64,000 bases of DNA from Sphingobacteriales bacterium (GCA_016192105.1 JACPUV010000054.1:29968-93967), one strand, 5' to 3'; shown: positions 51,629-61,166, counted from the first letter of the stretch. Translations and numbers: made by a program. Notes: generated from the letters alone by a model not told the origin.

Positions 51629-54133
51629 ATGTTTAAAGGACTGAACCATACAGAAGTAAAGGAACGATTGTCCCGTTTTGGCTATAATGAACTGCCTTCC
51701 GCCCGGCCGAAGAATATCTGGAGAATTGCACTGGAAGTGTTCCGGGAACCCATGTTCCTCCTGCTGATCAGTTGCGGACTGCTCTACATGATCCTGGGGG
51801 ATTACCAGGAAGGGATCATCATGCTCTGCACGATCTTCATCATCATCTTTATCACGTTTTATCAATACAGGAAAACGGAAAGGGCCCTGGAGGCACTGAA
51901 AAAAATGGCTTCGCCCCGTGCCCAGGTGATTCGGGATGGAGCAGAGTCCCGTATCCCCGGAAGGGAAGTGGTGCCGGATGATATACTCGTACTGAATGAA
52001 GGGGACCGGATCGCAGCGGATGCGGTACTCCTGGAAACCCTCAACCTGACGGTGGATGAGTCCCTGCTCACCGGCGAATCAGTGGCCGTATCCAAAGTTC
52101 CTGGAAATGGTTCAGCGGGAGACAATAACCGGGTATTCAGTGGTACCCTGGTGGTGCAGGGAAGTGGCATCGCGAAGGTCACTGCAACCGGCCCGGCAAC
52201 CCAATTCGGCAGGATAGGGATATCCATCAGCCGTATCAGAGAGGAAGAAACCAAACTGCAGCAGGAGATGAAAGCACTGATCAGGCGCCTGTTTATCGCC
52301 GGTGTTTTTATCAGCCTTGCTGTGGTGGTCCTGTTCTACATTACGCGGGGTAATTTTATCCAGTCGTTGCTCAACGGGCTCTCATCCGCCATGGCTATTC
52401 TGCCGGAGGAATTTCCGGTGGTGCTAACCGTTTTCCTGGCCCTGGGTGCCTGGCGCTTATCCCGGAGAAATGTGCTTACCCGGAAATCTTCCGCGATCGA
52501 AACACTGGGATCGGCTACCGTGCTGTGCGCCGATAAAACAGGTACACTTACACAGAATAAAATGGAAGTGTCCGTTCTTTATGATGGGCATAATATGTAT
52601 TATGCGGATTCGTTCCGGAGTGAAGATGGCTTCGATCCACTGCTGATCCGGATGGCGAACCAGGCTTCCCGGCCGAATTCTATTGACCCGATGGAAATGG
52701 CCATCCGCGAATTGCATGACCGGTTTTACGAACCGGGCACGGATGAGCTGACCTTTATACGGGAATACCCGCTGAGCCGGGAAATGATGGCGATGAGTCG
52801 CGTGCTGCAGGATCCGGTAACAGAGGAAAATGGGTTCTCCATATTTGCAAAAGGCGCTCCCGAAAGTATTTTCATATTGTGCAGGTTGTCGGACAGTGAA
52901 AAAGAGAATCATCTCCGGGCGTTGAAAGCTATGGCAGATGAAGGGTACCGGGTGATCGGTGTGGCGATGGCCGAGTACAGGAAACCGGAACTTCCCGAGG
53001 AGCAAACTGATTTTGAATTCCGGTTCCGGGGACTGGTCGGGCTGGCTGATCCGATCCGCCCGGAAGTGAAAGAGGCCGTCAACGATTGCCGGACGGCCGG
53101 TATCAAAGTCATTATGATTACGGGTGATTACGCTGCCACAGCGGCCAGTATCGCCAGGCAGATCGGTTTACCGGAAGGAGAATGTATCACCGGACCGGAA
53201 TTAAACCGGATGAGTGAGGAAGAACTAAGAGAACGGATTCCACGCGTGAATATTTTTGCCCGCGTGGTACCGGAGCAAAAACTGAGGATTGTATTGGCCC
53301 TGAAAGCCAACCGCGAAATTGTAGCCATGACGGGCGATGGGGTGAACGATGCACCTGCGCTGAAAGCGGCCCATATCGGGGTGGCCATGGGTAAGAAAGG
53401 AACCGATGTGGCCCGGGAAGCTTCTTCCCTTGTGCTGCTGGATGATCAGTTTTCATCGATCGTATCCGCGATCCGCTCCGGCCGCCGGATCTTTGATAAC
53501 CTGCAGAAAGCCATGTCCTATATCCTGGCCATCCATATACCGGTTATCGGGCTGACTTTATTACCGGCTTTTTTCCCTTCGCTGCCGGTCTTGCTGATGC
53601 CATTGCACATTGTTTTCATGGAAATGATCATTGACCCCGTATGTTCTGTAGCCTTTGAATCGGAACAGGAAGAAAAAGGGATCATGAACCGGCCTCCCCG
53701 GGATCCGTCAGTTGCTTTTTTCGGGGTACGAAAAATCCTGAACAGTTTCCTGAGCGGAATCCTGTTACTGGCAATGGTGGCAGGTGTTTATTTTTTATCC
53801 TTGCAGGAAGGACATACGGAAGGAGAAGTAAGGGCGATTGCTTTTTCCGCGCTGATCACCGGGAATATTTTTTTAATCCTTACCCAACTTTCCAAAACAA
53901 GAAATGTATCGGCCGTGCTGGCTGAAAAAAATTATATACTGATCTTTATCTTGCTGTCGGCCTTTATCATGCTGCTCCTGACTCTTTTTGTTCCGGCCCT
54001 GCGGCAGGTTTTTAGTTTTGCATTCCCGGGTACCCGCCATTTTATACCCTCCCTGGCCGGTTCCCTGCTGGTACTGACCCTCCTGGAAACTATTAAAATC
54101 AGCCGGTCAAAAAAAAGGGCAGCGACCGGCTGA
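51629..54133 (+). CDS. P-type cation-transporting ATPase
   Basis: An 834-residue P2-type pump from ATG 51629 (MFKGLNHTEVKERLSRFGYN); an in-frame TTG upstream adds seven residues. N-terminal cation-ATPase domain, then TM1-2, the actuator with LTGES (SLLTGESVAVSK), TM3-4 with AILPEEFPVVLTVFLALGAW, the phosphorylation motif LCADKTGTLTQNKMEV, nucleotide domain KGAPESI, the hinge MTGDGVNDAPALKAAHIGVAM, and six C-terminal TM helices. The M4 motif reads PEEFP rather than PEGL. M6 reads IIDPVCSVAFE. The substrate (Ca2+, Mg2+ or another ion) cannot be told. No accessory protein is adjacent. Confidence 0.93.
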   Translation: MFKGLNHTEVKERLSRFGYNELPSARPKNIWRIALEVFREPMFLLLISCGLLYMILGDYQEGIIMLCTIFIIIFITFYQYRKTERALEALKKMASPRAQVIRDGAESRIPGREVVPDDILVLNEGDRIAADAVLLETLNLTVDESLLTGESVAVSKVPGNGSAGDNNRVFSGTLVVQGSGIAKVTATGPATQFGRIGISISRIREEETKLQQEMKALIRRLFIAGVFISLAVVVLFYITRGNFIQSLLNGLSSAMAILPEEFPVVLTVFLALGAWRLSRRNVLTRKSSAIETLGSATVLCADKTGTLTQNKMEVSVLYDGHNMYYADSFRSEDGFDPLLIRMANQASRPNSIDPMEMAIRELHDRFYEPGTDELTFIREYPLSREMMAMSRVLQDPVTEENGFSIFAKGAPESIFILCRLSDSEKENHLRALKAMADEGYRVIGVAMAEYRKPELPEEQTDFEFRFRGLVGLADPIRPEVKEAVNDCRTAGIKVIMITGDYAATAASIARQIGLPEGECITGPELNRMSEEELRERIPRVNIFARVVPEQKLRIVLALKANREIVAMTGDGVNDAPALKAAHIGVAMGKKGTDVAREASSLVLLDDQFSSIVSAIRSGRRIFDNLQKAMSYILAIHIPVIGLTLLPAFFPSLPVLLMPLHIVFMEMIIDPVCSVAFESEQEEKGIMNRPPRDPSVAFFGVRKILNSFLSGILLLAMVAGVYFLSLQEGHTEGEVRAIAFSALITGNIFLILTQLSKTRNVSAVLAEKNYILIFILLSAFIMLLLTLFVPALRQVFSFAFPGTRHFIPSLAGSLLVLTLLETIKISRSKKRAATG

Positions 54134-54143
54134 ATAATTGAGG

Positions 54144-55367
54144 CTATGGTTTTTTATAAGCCGGGCATCCCCCGATCTTAATGTCTTTTATCAGCAACCG
54201 GCCCGAGATAACGGCGGCTGCTTCGTAAGACTTTGTCTGGCAGAAAGGACAGGCATCAATATGGCCTGCTGAATCTATATACAGGATCCGTTCCCCGCCG
54301 GACAGGCAACCCAGTCTCCGCTGGTGGTACCCATGGTACAGGAAAACAGGGTAATCCCGGCAGTTGTGGTTGAAATTGATTTCCAGGTAAAATTTTTCCA
54401 GCAACGCTGTTTCCGCTGCAGTTAATACTACCGGCTGATCCTGGTAATGCCCCACCGCTTTGGGTTCGAGCACCTGTACAAAACAAACACCGAGTTTACG
54501 GGCCAGGTTTGCATAGCTCCACAGGTTGGCCTGCGTGATGAAGGAGCGGGTCGCACAGAGGGAAAGAGCGGTAACCAGCCCGGCTCTCCGGGCATTGCTG
54601 ATCGCCGCGACCACATGGTTATATGCCTGTGCGGAACCCCGGAACAGGTTGTGCAGGACCGGGTCAAAATGATCGAGACTGATGATCACACCGGTAGCGC
54701 CGGCTTCTTTTAACCGGAGGGCATTTTCTTCTGTAATATTCAAACCGGAACTCAGTATATAAAATTCATGTAATAGGCCCGCCTGGCTGATGATTTCGGT
54801 TAGCCGGGCCAGCTTTACCATTGGTTCACCGCCGGTGAGGTGGAACTGGGCACAACCTTCAGCACTGAATTTTTTTACCAGTTGCACCAGTTGTTCGGTA
54901 GAAAAAATTTCTTCCCGGTTCAGGTTGTTCCATTCAAAACAATGTTCGCATTTCAGGGGGCAGCGGTTGGTGATCGCCAGTTGCAGCACCTGCAGCCGGT
55001 TCACGGGCTGTTTGTGCGGGGTGATATAATTCAGTTCAGTCCGGATATACCGGTTGAATAACGCGGACGGATAGCCGGGAATATACACACTGAAATAGTA
55101 TTTGCCTCCTGCTTTGATACAACGCCGGATCTCTTTGCGGCCATTCATCGCCTGCCTGAATTGCAGCAGTTTCCGGATCGTGGCAATGGCTTTCAGCGGG
55201 GACCGGTAGCATTGCAGAGCCGTTAGCAGGAATGTGAACTTCACCCGGATATCCACCCATCGTCTTTCCCATCTGCTGACCACCGGTACCGGGGTGGTTT
55301 TCCTATTCAGCCGGGGCACTATTTCCGTTTCTCCCGGATTATATAATGAGGCCGTTTGTTTTGCCAT
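54144..55367 (-). CDS. Radical SAM/SPASM-like protein
   Basis: A 407-residue radical S-adenosylmethionine protein. The [4Fe-4S] motif is NRCPLKCEHC (C136, C140, C143), followed by the GGEP loop (FHLTGGEPMVKLARL). An N-terminal segment of about 120 residues (YYFSVYIPGYPSALFNRYIR) precedes the barrel. The C-terminal cysteines (LGCLSGGERILYIDSAGHID, then ACPFCQ and GGCPAYKKP) look like a SPASM-type auxiliary cluster region, which in other proteins serves peptide or enzyme maturation. It is encoded 9 bases after the lipoprotein at 55.4-57.0 kb on the same strand, so the two form an operon and that protein, or a ligand, is a candidate partner. No precursor-peptide gene is visible nearby. Confidence 0.88.
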   Translation of the reverse strand: MAKQTASLYNPGETEIVPRLNRKTTPVPVVSRWERRWVDIRVKFTFLLTALQCYRSPLKAIATIRKLLQFRQAMNGRKEIRRCIKAGGKYYFSVYIPGYPSALFNRYIRTELNYITPHKQPVNRLQVLQLAITNRCPLKCEHCFEWNNLNREEIFSTEQLVQLVKKFSAEGCAQFHLTGGEPMVKLARLTEIISQAGLLHEFYILSSGLNITEENALRLKEAGATGVIISLDHFDPVLHNLFRGSAQAYNHVVAAISNARRAGLVTALSLCATRSFITQANLWSYANLARKLGVCFVQVLEPKAVGHYQDQPVVLTAAETALLEKFYLEINFNHNCRDYPVFLYHGYHQRRLGCLSGGERILYIDSAGHIDACPFCQTKSYEAAAVISGRLLIKDIKIGGCPAYKKP

Positions 55368-55376
55368 TTGTCGTTT

Positions 55377-57035
55377 TTATTGATTATTCAGGGCGATGAT
55401 ACTGTGTTCTTTCGGGATCTGCAGGTAACGGTCGAGGCTGAACCGGGCCATGGCTCCGGGTTCCCTGAATTTGTTCAGGGTGGCCATCTGCGGTTTTCCG
55501 CTGTATTCCCGTATCGGTTCGTAATAACCTTTGGTATGCAGGATAACTGAATAAGTATAACCGGGAAGGGCCTGCCTGTTCCAGTCGTAGGTTATAATGG
55601 CATAATTGCCCGCTTCCGGCTGACTGAGGTAAAGGTCATCCCCGCTTGCCAGTTCTTTCATCACGGAAATGCCCTTTTCATCCACAGCTCCGGAAGGATG
55701 CAGGCGGGTTACGGGGTAAACAGTATTCGCTGAATAATCGATGGCGGCATAATCCAGTTCCCAGAACATAAACCCGGTACTCAGCCGGATTTCCAGTGTT
55801 TCAGCGCCCCGTTCACCGGGAGTAAAGGGGATCACGATTGTCCGGTTTGCCAGCGGTCCCGGGGTTTTTATTTTCCGGATCTCTTTCCAGCCGGTTGAGA
55901 TCTTCATTGCAACAGTCAAAGGAATTTGCTGTTCTTCCGTCCAGCGGATCATTTCAGCAGCCGGCCGGTTTTTTTGTTGTTGCTGCCAGCTGGTATAACT
56001 GCTGCCAAAGTTGCGGGTGAATTCCCCGTATAAATAATCGAACCAATAGGAATTTTTCAGGTGCAGGATCAGTCTTGCGGGACCTTCCCCGGTATATTTC
56101 GGGAAGGACAATTGCAATTCGTTGATGCCGGAGGGATCCGTCGTGTCATTGAAGCTGCAATACAGATCATCCTTCCGGCTGATGGAATTCAGGACAGCGG
56201 CCCGGTTGTTCAGCGAGGCAGCCAGGGGAGTAACGGGTTGTTGCACGGAGTACCACTGCCCGTCGTCAGTTGCATATACCGCTACATGAGCCGGGTGTTC
56301 TACCAGCAGCAGGTCGGCAAAATTGGTGAATTGCCTTTCCTTTAATTCGTTGCTGATGCGCAGTTCATACCGGCCTTCTACCGGCGCGGCTTTTAGTGGT
56401 ATATAATCCTCCCTTTCCAGTTGCGCATTGACGGCGCCCCCGAATAATTCACCCTGCAGGTTAAACTGGCTCCCGTCATTCACACTGATAAAGGGACATG
56501 AACTTTTGGTAAGCGCGATGATCACCCCGGCCAGTACCATTACCCCCAGCCCGATCCCGATACCGCCGAGCACATAACTGGAATTGGTTTTTTTCCGGTC
56601 ATGCTGAATGACTTCAATCTTGCTGATCTGGTCCAGCGGGAGTACCCAGGTACGGGTGCTGTCAATGGAAATATTTTCCTGCACATAGATGTGCACTTCA
56701 TTCAGGATCGTACCACTCTCGTCATCCTTGTATTTGAAATTATTTCGTTCCGTATTTAAATACAACTGGTGGGATGGATCCACCGCCGACAACCGTCCCG
56801 ACAGGGTGAGACTTGTTTTATCCACCACGATCTCCTTCAGCGCATAACTGGATCCTCCTTTATGCAGAATAAAATATTTCTGGGGACTGTTTGCGGTGAT
56901 AAACTGGCCCGAGCCGGAGGGGCTGCCAGTGTTTTCCGTGACCGGCATAAAATAACGGTGACAGGAAACGAAACTGAACAACAACAGGGCCATAATACTA
57001 ACAAGGCCGGCGGGGTTGAACAAACGGTCTGACAT
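55377..57035 (-). CDS. Large hypothetical lipoprotein with an internal TM helix
   Basis: A 552-residue protein. The lipobox LLLFSFVSCHRYF puts Cys25 as the acylated residue. The first 130 residues are beta-rich. An unusual TM helix follows (YVLGGIGIGLGVMVLAGVIIAL, about 154-175), then SSCPFISVNDGSQFNLQGEL and FGGAVNAQLEREDYIPLKAA, a motif I associate from memory with a group of uncharacterised bacterial proteins that start CPF/CPY…DG and contain GG(A)…LER.DY. The rest is beta-rich (residues 180-530). It is upstream of the radical SAM gene by 9 bases. Two possible anchors make topology uncertain. Confidence 0.7.
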   Translation of the reverse strand: MSDRLFNPAGLVSIMALLLFSFVSCHRYFMPVTENTGSPSGSGQFITANSPQKYFILHKGGSSYALKEIVVDKTSLTLSGRLSAVDPSHQLYLNTERNNFKYKDDESGTILNEVHIYVQENISIDSTRTWVLPLDQISKIEVIQHDRKKTNSSYVLGGIGIGLGVMVLAGVIIALTKSSCPFISVNDGSQFNLQGELFGGAVNAQLEREDYIPLKAAPVEGRYELRISNELKERQFTNFADLLLVEHPAHVAVYATDDGQWYSVQQPVTPLAASLNNRAAVLNSISRKDDLYCSFNDTTDPSGINELQLSFPKYTGEGPARLILHLKNSYWFDYLYGEFTRNFGSSYTSWQQQQKNRPAAEMIRWTEEQQIPLTVAMKISTGWKEIRKIKTPGPLANRTIVIPFTPGERGAETLEIRLSTGFMFWELDYAAIDYSANTVYPVTRLHPSGAVDEKGISVMKELASGDDLYLSQPEAGNYAIITYDWNRQALPGYTYSVILHTKGYYEPIREYSGKPQMATLNKFREPGAMARFSLDRYLQIPKEHSIIALNNQ

Positions 57036-57221
57036 ATACCGGGATTTAGAAGATGATGAAAACCCTTTCTCTTCAAAGAGCCGGTTGAATCACAGTTCAA
57101 ATATTACATTCATAATGCAGGGAAAACAATGACGCTGCTCAGGAAGCACGGCGGTTGCTGTGAAATAATAAGGATGAATACAAGGGCCGGTTGTTTTATC
57201 CCGGTTGGGACGGGCGCCGTG

Positions 57222-59447
57222 TCAGAGTTGTTTCAAGTAGCTGATCTTGAAGATGGAATGGTCTTCGGTTTGCCTTTTGAGGGCTGTATTGTCAAAGCCC
57301 CGGTGGTTGAATACCACGTAAATGTAAGAGAGCGGTTCGTATTCCCAGGAGAAACGAATATTATAATTGGCCAGGTTATTCTCTGAATTTTGCTGGTAAA
57401 AACCAATCAGTTGCATCCGTGGGTTGAGGGCAATTCTCCCGGATAAACTGTAGAGGCTGACCTGTTTATCTGTAAGCGGGTCCCCCACATTTTTAAACTG
57501 GTTCTGGTTGTATTGTGCCTGCAGGCTGACATGGGGTGAGGGGGCGAATTGTAAATGAAGGTTGGCGGTATTCAGTTTTCCGTTGAAATAATTTCCCAAA
57601 GTATAGTCCACCCCGCCACTGAGCTTTTTGGAGGGGTCGGTGCTGTAATAAAACTGGTGATTGATATAGGTATAATCACCGGGCTGGATGTCAATGCCCA
57701 GGGGCGAAAAGGTTTCCGTGAGCCGCTGAAAACTATGGTTGATAATATAGCCCACGAATCCGCCGTTCTGGAAATTCAGCCAGACCGGGTTCAGGGAAAT
57801 GGTTCGTTCGGTCAGTTTCCCGGTGGATGCCTGGTGATACATTTCGAACCAGGCGCCCGGTTCAAAAGCGCGAATCAGTTTTGGTAAGGGCAGCTTATGA
57901 CCCCGGTAATACCAGAAAACGCCTGGTGTGGTGGCGATCACATCAGTACGCGAAACAAAACCCAGTTCGGGGTTGAAATTTTTTGATACAAATGACTGGG
58001 TCCACCAGAATTTCCATTGGTTGTTGACAAAAAAGTACTGGGCGAAGCCGGACATTCCCTGTTTACCAGTGGCACTGGTGCTGGAATGGGTCAGCATCAT
58101 ATTCAGTTGGTGTGATTCGCTCAGGCGGAAAAACCCATCTACCGTGCTGACAATATTATGTCCCCCGCTGTTGTTCTTCGCGGTGATCAGTGCCCCGATC
58201 CGGTTTAACCGGCCCAGGTTCTGGGAAAACCGGCCAATAAAGAAATCTGTTCCGGGCATGGCCCCCGATCCCTGCTGGTGCATAAGCATGGCTCCCAGGT
58301 TATTTTTTGAAGAACGATAGACAAATCGTCCGCCGGCATCAATGGGAATGGGGTTACCTCCGTCGTCCAGCCCGATTCTCCGGCTGAAAAAAGGCTGGAT
58401 GCGCATACTGCCGCCCGAAAAATCTTCTGCAGGGGCCACACCGGTACCAAAGAGGGAAGCATTTTCAAGAAAGAACTGCCGCCGTTCGGGAAAAAAAACG
58501 GAAAAGCGGGTTACATTATTTACCTGCCGGTCGGCATCGGCCTGGGCAAAATCGGTATTAAAAGTGAGGTCAAGAATACTGTGCGGTGTAATGGCCCATT
58601 TGACATCACCCCCATACCTAACCGAAGTTTTGTCCGGTTGGGTACTGGTAAAATTATGGTATTTGTCATAGGAGGTCAGCAGGTAAGGTTGTATCCGCAG
58701 GTTTCGCCCCGGCGGGGGCGGCCGCAGGTTTGTCAATTGCCCGGAGTAAGCCATCCGTAAAAAAGAAAAGGAACGCGGGTAGGCGGAAAAAGCACTGATC
58801 TCATTCGTCAGGCGCCTGTTCCGGTAAATATTAAAACCCCAGTGCTGCAGGCTATCCCTGCTGCGGGGATACCGCAGGGTCTGCCAGGGAACGGCCATTT
58901 CCGCATACCAGCCGGAATCGGTACGGGTGGTTCTGACTTTCCAGAGACCGTCCCAGTCAAGATCGGTGTACATATCATCAAAATTCAGCAGGTCCCTTTG
59001 CACACCGTAGGCATTTGTATAAAGGGCCATGGAATTCCGCTGGTCATTAAAGCCATCAAAGGAAAGGCCCACATGATCGTGCTGGCGCTGGTTGAAATCC
59101 CTTTTGTAATCGGTGGCGCGGATCGCCTTTTTGCCCAGAGAGTCGCGGCAATAAATACCAAAATACAGGTACTGCCTGTTATACAGCACCCGGACCGTTG
59201 TTTCAAAATTCGGCCTCATTCCCTGGAGCGGGTCGATTTGGATAAAAGCGGGAGAGGGCCCGGCCAGGCTCCATTCTTTATCATCCAGCCGGCCGTCAAT
59301 ATGGAGGCTGCTGCTGACCGGGATGGCTTTCAGTTCCCTTCGCAGGGAGTCCGGCCTGAATACGCCGGCATCCTGGGAAAGAACGGTCATGCCGGTGGCT
59401 AATAAAAATATGCTAAGGGACCCCTTCCTTTTCATAAAAGGGGACAA
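57222..59447 (-). CDS. DUF5916 / CBM9-like outer-membrane protein
   Basis: A 741-residue exported protein; start ATG 59447 or 59435 (MKRKGSLSIFLLATGMTVLS). Residues about 35-230 form a CBM9-like beta-sandwich (SSSLHIDGRLDDKEWSLAGP, ETTVRVLYNRQYLYFGIYC, DHVGLSFDGFNDQRNSM, GWYAEMAVPWQTLRYP). From about 240 onward it has the DUF5916 body, an outer-membrane barrel with long amphipathic strands and aromatic ends (VRYGGDVKWAITPHSILDLT, FNTDFAQADADRQVNNVTR, FFPERRQFFLENASLFGTG). The last strand ends in aromatic residues. Bacteroidota often carry such barrels with carbohydrate-binding heads. Function is not established. Confidence 0.88.
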   Translation of the reverse strand: MSPFMKRKGSLSIFLLATGMTVLSQDAGVFRPDSLRRELKAIPVSSSLHIDGRLDDKEWSLAGPSPAFIQIDPLQGMRPNFETTVRVLYNRQYLYFGIYCRDSLGKKAIRATDYKRDFNQRQHDHVGLSFDGFNDQRNSMALYTNAYGVQRDLLNFDDMYTDLDWDGLWKVRTTRTDSGWYAEMAVPWQTLRYPRSRDSLQHWGFNIYRNRRLTNEISAFSAYPRSFSFLRMAYSGQLTNLRPPPPGRNLRIQPYLLTSYDKYHNFTSTQPDKTSVRYGGDVKWAITPHSILDLTFNTDFAQADADRQVNNVTRFSVFFPERRQFFLENASLFGTGVAPAEDFSGGSMRIQPFFSRRIGLDDGGNPIPIDAGGRFVYRSSKNNLGAMLMHQQGSGAMPGTDFFIGRFSQNLGRLNRIGALITAKNNSGGHNIVSTVDGFFRLSESHQLNMMLTHSSTSATGKQGMSGFAQYFFVNNQWKFWWTQSFVSKNFNPELGFVSRTDVIATTPGVFWYYRGHKLPLPKLIRAFEPGAWFEMYHQASTGKLTERTISLNPVWLNFQNGGFVGYIINHSFQRLTETFSPLGIDIQPGDYTYINHQFYYSTDPSKKLSGGVDYTLGNYFNGKLNTANLHLQFAPSPHVSLQAQYNQNQFKNVGDPLTDKQVSLYSLSGRIALNPRMQLIGFYQQNSENNLANYNIRFSWEYEPLSYIYVVFNHRGFDNTALKRQTEDHSIFKISYLKQL

Positions 59448-59518
59448 GATAAGGAAAAGGGTTTTTGCCCGTTAACCGGTTATATAAAAATGGGGGCCTC
59501 CCCGCAGGTTAAAAAGGG

Positions 59519-59557
59519 AAGGGGCTGCACCCGCTCTCAGGTTGGATACAGCCCCTG
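59519..59557 (-). terminator. Hairpin after the GHKL-like gene
   Basis: GGGGCTG / CAGCCCC arms at 59521-59527 and 59549-59555 with a 21-base loop, followed on the minus strand by CTTCCCTTTTT. It lies 34 bases beyond the stop at 59591. Confidence 0.55.
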
Positions 59558-59590
59558 TTGTTCGTTAGGAATAGCACGGACGTAAAATTT

Positions 59591-60028
59591 TCAGGCAGCA
59601 GCCGGGAGGTTCGGAAAGCTGAATGCAATGACCGTCTGGTTTTTCTGGCGGCGGGTGACGCCGACAAAGCCGCCAATTTTATTAGCCTCAACCCTGATCC
59701 GCTCTGAAACAATATTTTCGGTTCCGTATTCCGATTCGTGGTTATCGTAAATATGTATCAGCATTACATTGCTGTATTCCTTGGCCGAAATACGGATGCA
59801 ACTCTTACCGGTTTCACTGAGCACATTCTGGAACAGGTTGTCCAGTACATTGATCACGATACTGCGGTCAGCATTCAGCGGTAAGCTGCCCTGTACTTCG
59901 TTGATGAAAAAACTTTCTTTTCTCACCACTTCGTGCAGTTTTACATTGATGAGGGCATTTACCAGCCGTTTCAGGGGTACTTGTTTTTCCTGCTGCCTGT
60001 TTTCGTTGTTTACGGTTGCGCTATCCAT
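59591..60028 (-). CDS. Standalone GHKL-ATPase-like protein
   Basis: A 145-residue protein with only the ATP-binding-like half of a histidine kinase. An N-box like VINVLDNLFQNVLSETGKS sits in the middle, then LIHIYDNHESEYGTENI, where a D-box-like DNH replaces DxGxG, and finally GGFVGVTRRQKNQTVIAF, which resembles the last strand of HATPase domains. There is no HisKA helix, no membrane segment and no receiver. N-terminal 25 residues are polar. It resembles single-domain members seen in Bacteroidota. Degenerate boxes make catalytic activity doubtful. It could be an anti-sigma-like or scaffold protein; the upstream 500 bases hold inverted repeats. Confidence 0.65.
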   Translation of the reverse strand: MDSATVNNENRQQEKQVPLKRLVNALINVKLHEVVRKESFFINEVQGSLPLNADRSIVINVLDNLFQNVLSETGKSCIRISAKEYSNVMLIHIYDNHESEYGTENIVSERIRVEANKIGGFVGVTRRQKNQTVIAFSFPNLPAAA

Positions 60029-60542
60029 AACGTAAGTTTTAAAGGGTGGATGTTTTTCATGCCGGGTACGGATTAACGGTGTTTTCAGGGACAGGGTTCC
60101 GGGATTCTTTTTTCATGGACAGGATTTCATAACGGGTCTGTTTTTTCAACGGGTACGGATGTTTTCGGTGACACCTTTTCTTTCCTGTTTTTCACGGATT
60201 CGGTTTCAAAAGAAGAGGTGCGCGGAACCGCTTCTTTTCACACACAAAGTAAGGGCAGTCCGGATTTGTACGAAGTAGTTTATTCAATCATTTACTGGTA
60301 GTACTTCAACTACCATTCCGTAAAATACCTTTATAGCCGGTAAGGAAATACCTGTACCAATCCCCTGTTTGCTGTCGGTAATCATTCCGGCTGTTGATGC
60401 AAATCATCTTTCGGGGAAAAAGACCCGCTTGTTTTTTTTGGAAATTCGGTTATGCTGCATGGTGAAAACACAGAGGCCGTGGGACGACTGCCATAGGGTT
60501 GTCACCCACTTTTCGTTGATTTGTGCATAAAAAAATTACCGT
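60029..60542. other. Gene-free regulatory-looking region
   Basis: About 510 bases between divergent genes. It holds a hairpin AAAAGAAG / CTTCTTTT (60208-60238) and a perfect 7-bp inverted repeat TGGTAGT / ACTACCA around ACTTCA (60296-60315). TTGATTTG at 60516-60523 is one mismatch from a -7 element. No open frame with coding signs. Confidence 0.5.
60296..60315. promoter_or_regulatory. TGGTAGT-N6-ACTACCA inverted repeat
   Basis: A perfect 7-bp inverted repeat with a 6-base centre, in the gap between the divergent GHKL-like and GyrI-like genes. Operator-like; the binding protein is unknown. Related half-sites CGAAGTAGTTTATTC occur just upstream. Confidence 0.45.
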
Positions 60543-61166
60543 ATGGAAAAGACAGACCTGTTGAAGCAGTATAAGCCCTATTACAGTGCCACGGCAAAAC
60601 CAGTACTTAGCCGGAACGGGCCGGTATCGTATATTTCCGTTTGTGGAAAAGGGGATCCGTCCGGACCGGTATTCGCGGAAAATATCGGCGCATTGTACAG
60701 GACCGCTTATACCATTAAAGCATATTGTAAAAAACAACAAAAGGATTTTACGGTTCCCAAACTGGAAGGCCTGTGGTGGTACGATGAAAAAAAATACGGA
60801 TCGCATACGATGGCGGCTGCCCCCGGGCATATACCAAGGGAGGAATGGGAATACCGGCTACTGATCCGGATGCCGGGATTTGTGCGGGCCGAAATGCTGG
60901 TACAGGCCAGGGAAACAATTATATCTCTTAAGGAAATGAAAAGCGCCCCGGAGATTGACTGGTTCGTGATGGATGAAGGAGAAGTGATCCGGGTGCTTCA
61001 TACCGGCCCTTTCGCCACTGAACCGGCAACACTGGGAAAAATTCAGGATTTTATGAAGGAGCGGGGATTGGTCCGAAACGGGCTGCATCATGAAATTTAT
61101 TTATCGGATTTCAGGCGAACAGCTGCCGACAGGCTGAAGACGATTCTTTGTGAACCGGTAAAATGA
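60543..61166 (+). CDS. GyrI-like domain protein
   Basis: A 207-residue cytoplasmic protein of the GyrI-like small-molecule binding family (SHS2-type fold). N-terminal LLKQYKPYYSATAKPVLS and VSYISVCGKGDPSGPVF; then KDFTVPKLEGLWWYDEKK and EWEYRLLIRMPGFV, which is the usual GyrI-like pattern with two aromatic-lined strands; the last part (VIRVLHTGPFATEPATLGKI, FMKERGLVRNGLHHEIYLSD) is typical too. Members bind small hydrophobic compounds. No DNA-binding domain is fused, so it is not itself an activator. Convergent with the DinB gene. Confidence 0.9.
   Translation: MEKTDLLKQYKPYYSATAKPVLSRNGPVSYISVCGKGDPSGPVFAENIGALYRTAYTIKAYCKKQQKDFTVPKLEGLWWYDEKKYGSHTMAAAPGHIPREEWEYRLLIRMPGFVRAEMLVQARETIISLKEMKSAPEIDWFVMDEGEVIRVLHTGPFATEPATLGKIQDFMKERGLVRNGLHHEIYLSDFRRTAADRLKTILCEPVK

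Noticed and set aside
54144..57035. RiPP biosynthesis cluster
   Set aside because: A SPASM-like radical SAM protein is present, but no short precursor ORF, leader-recognition domain or dedicated exporter is seen next to it.
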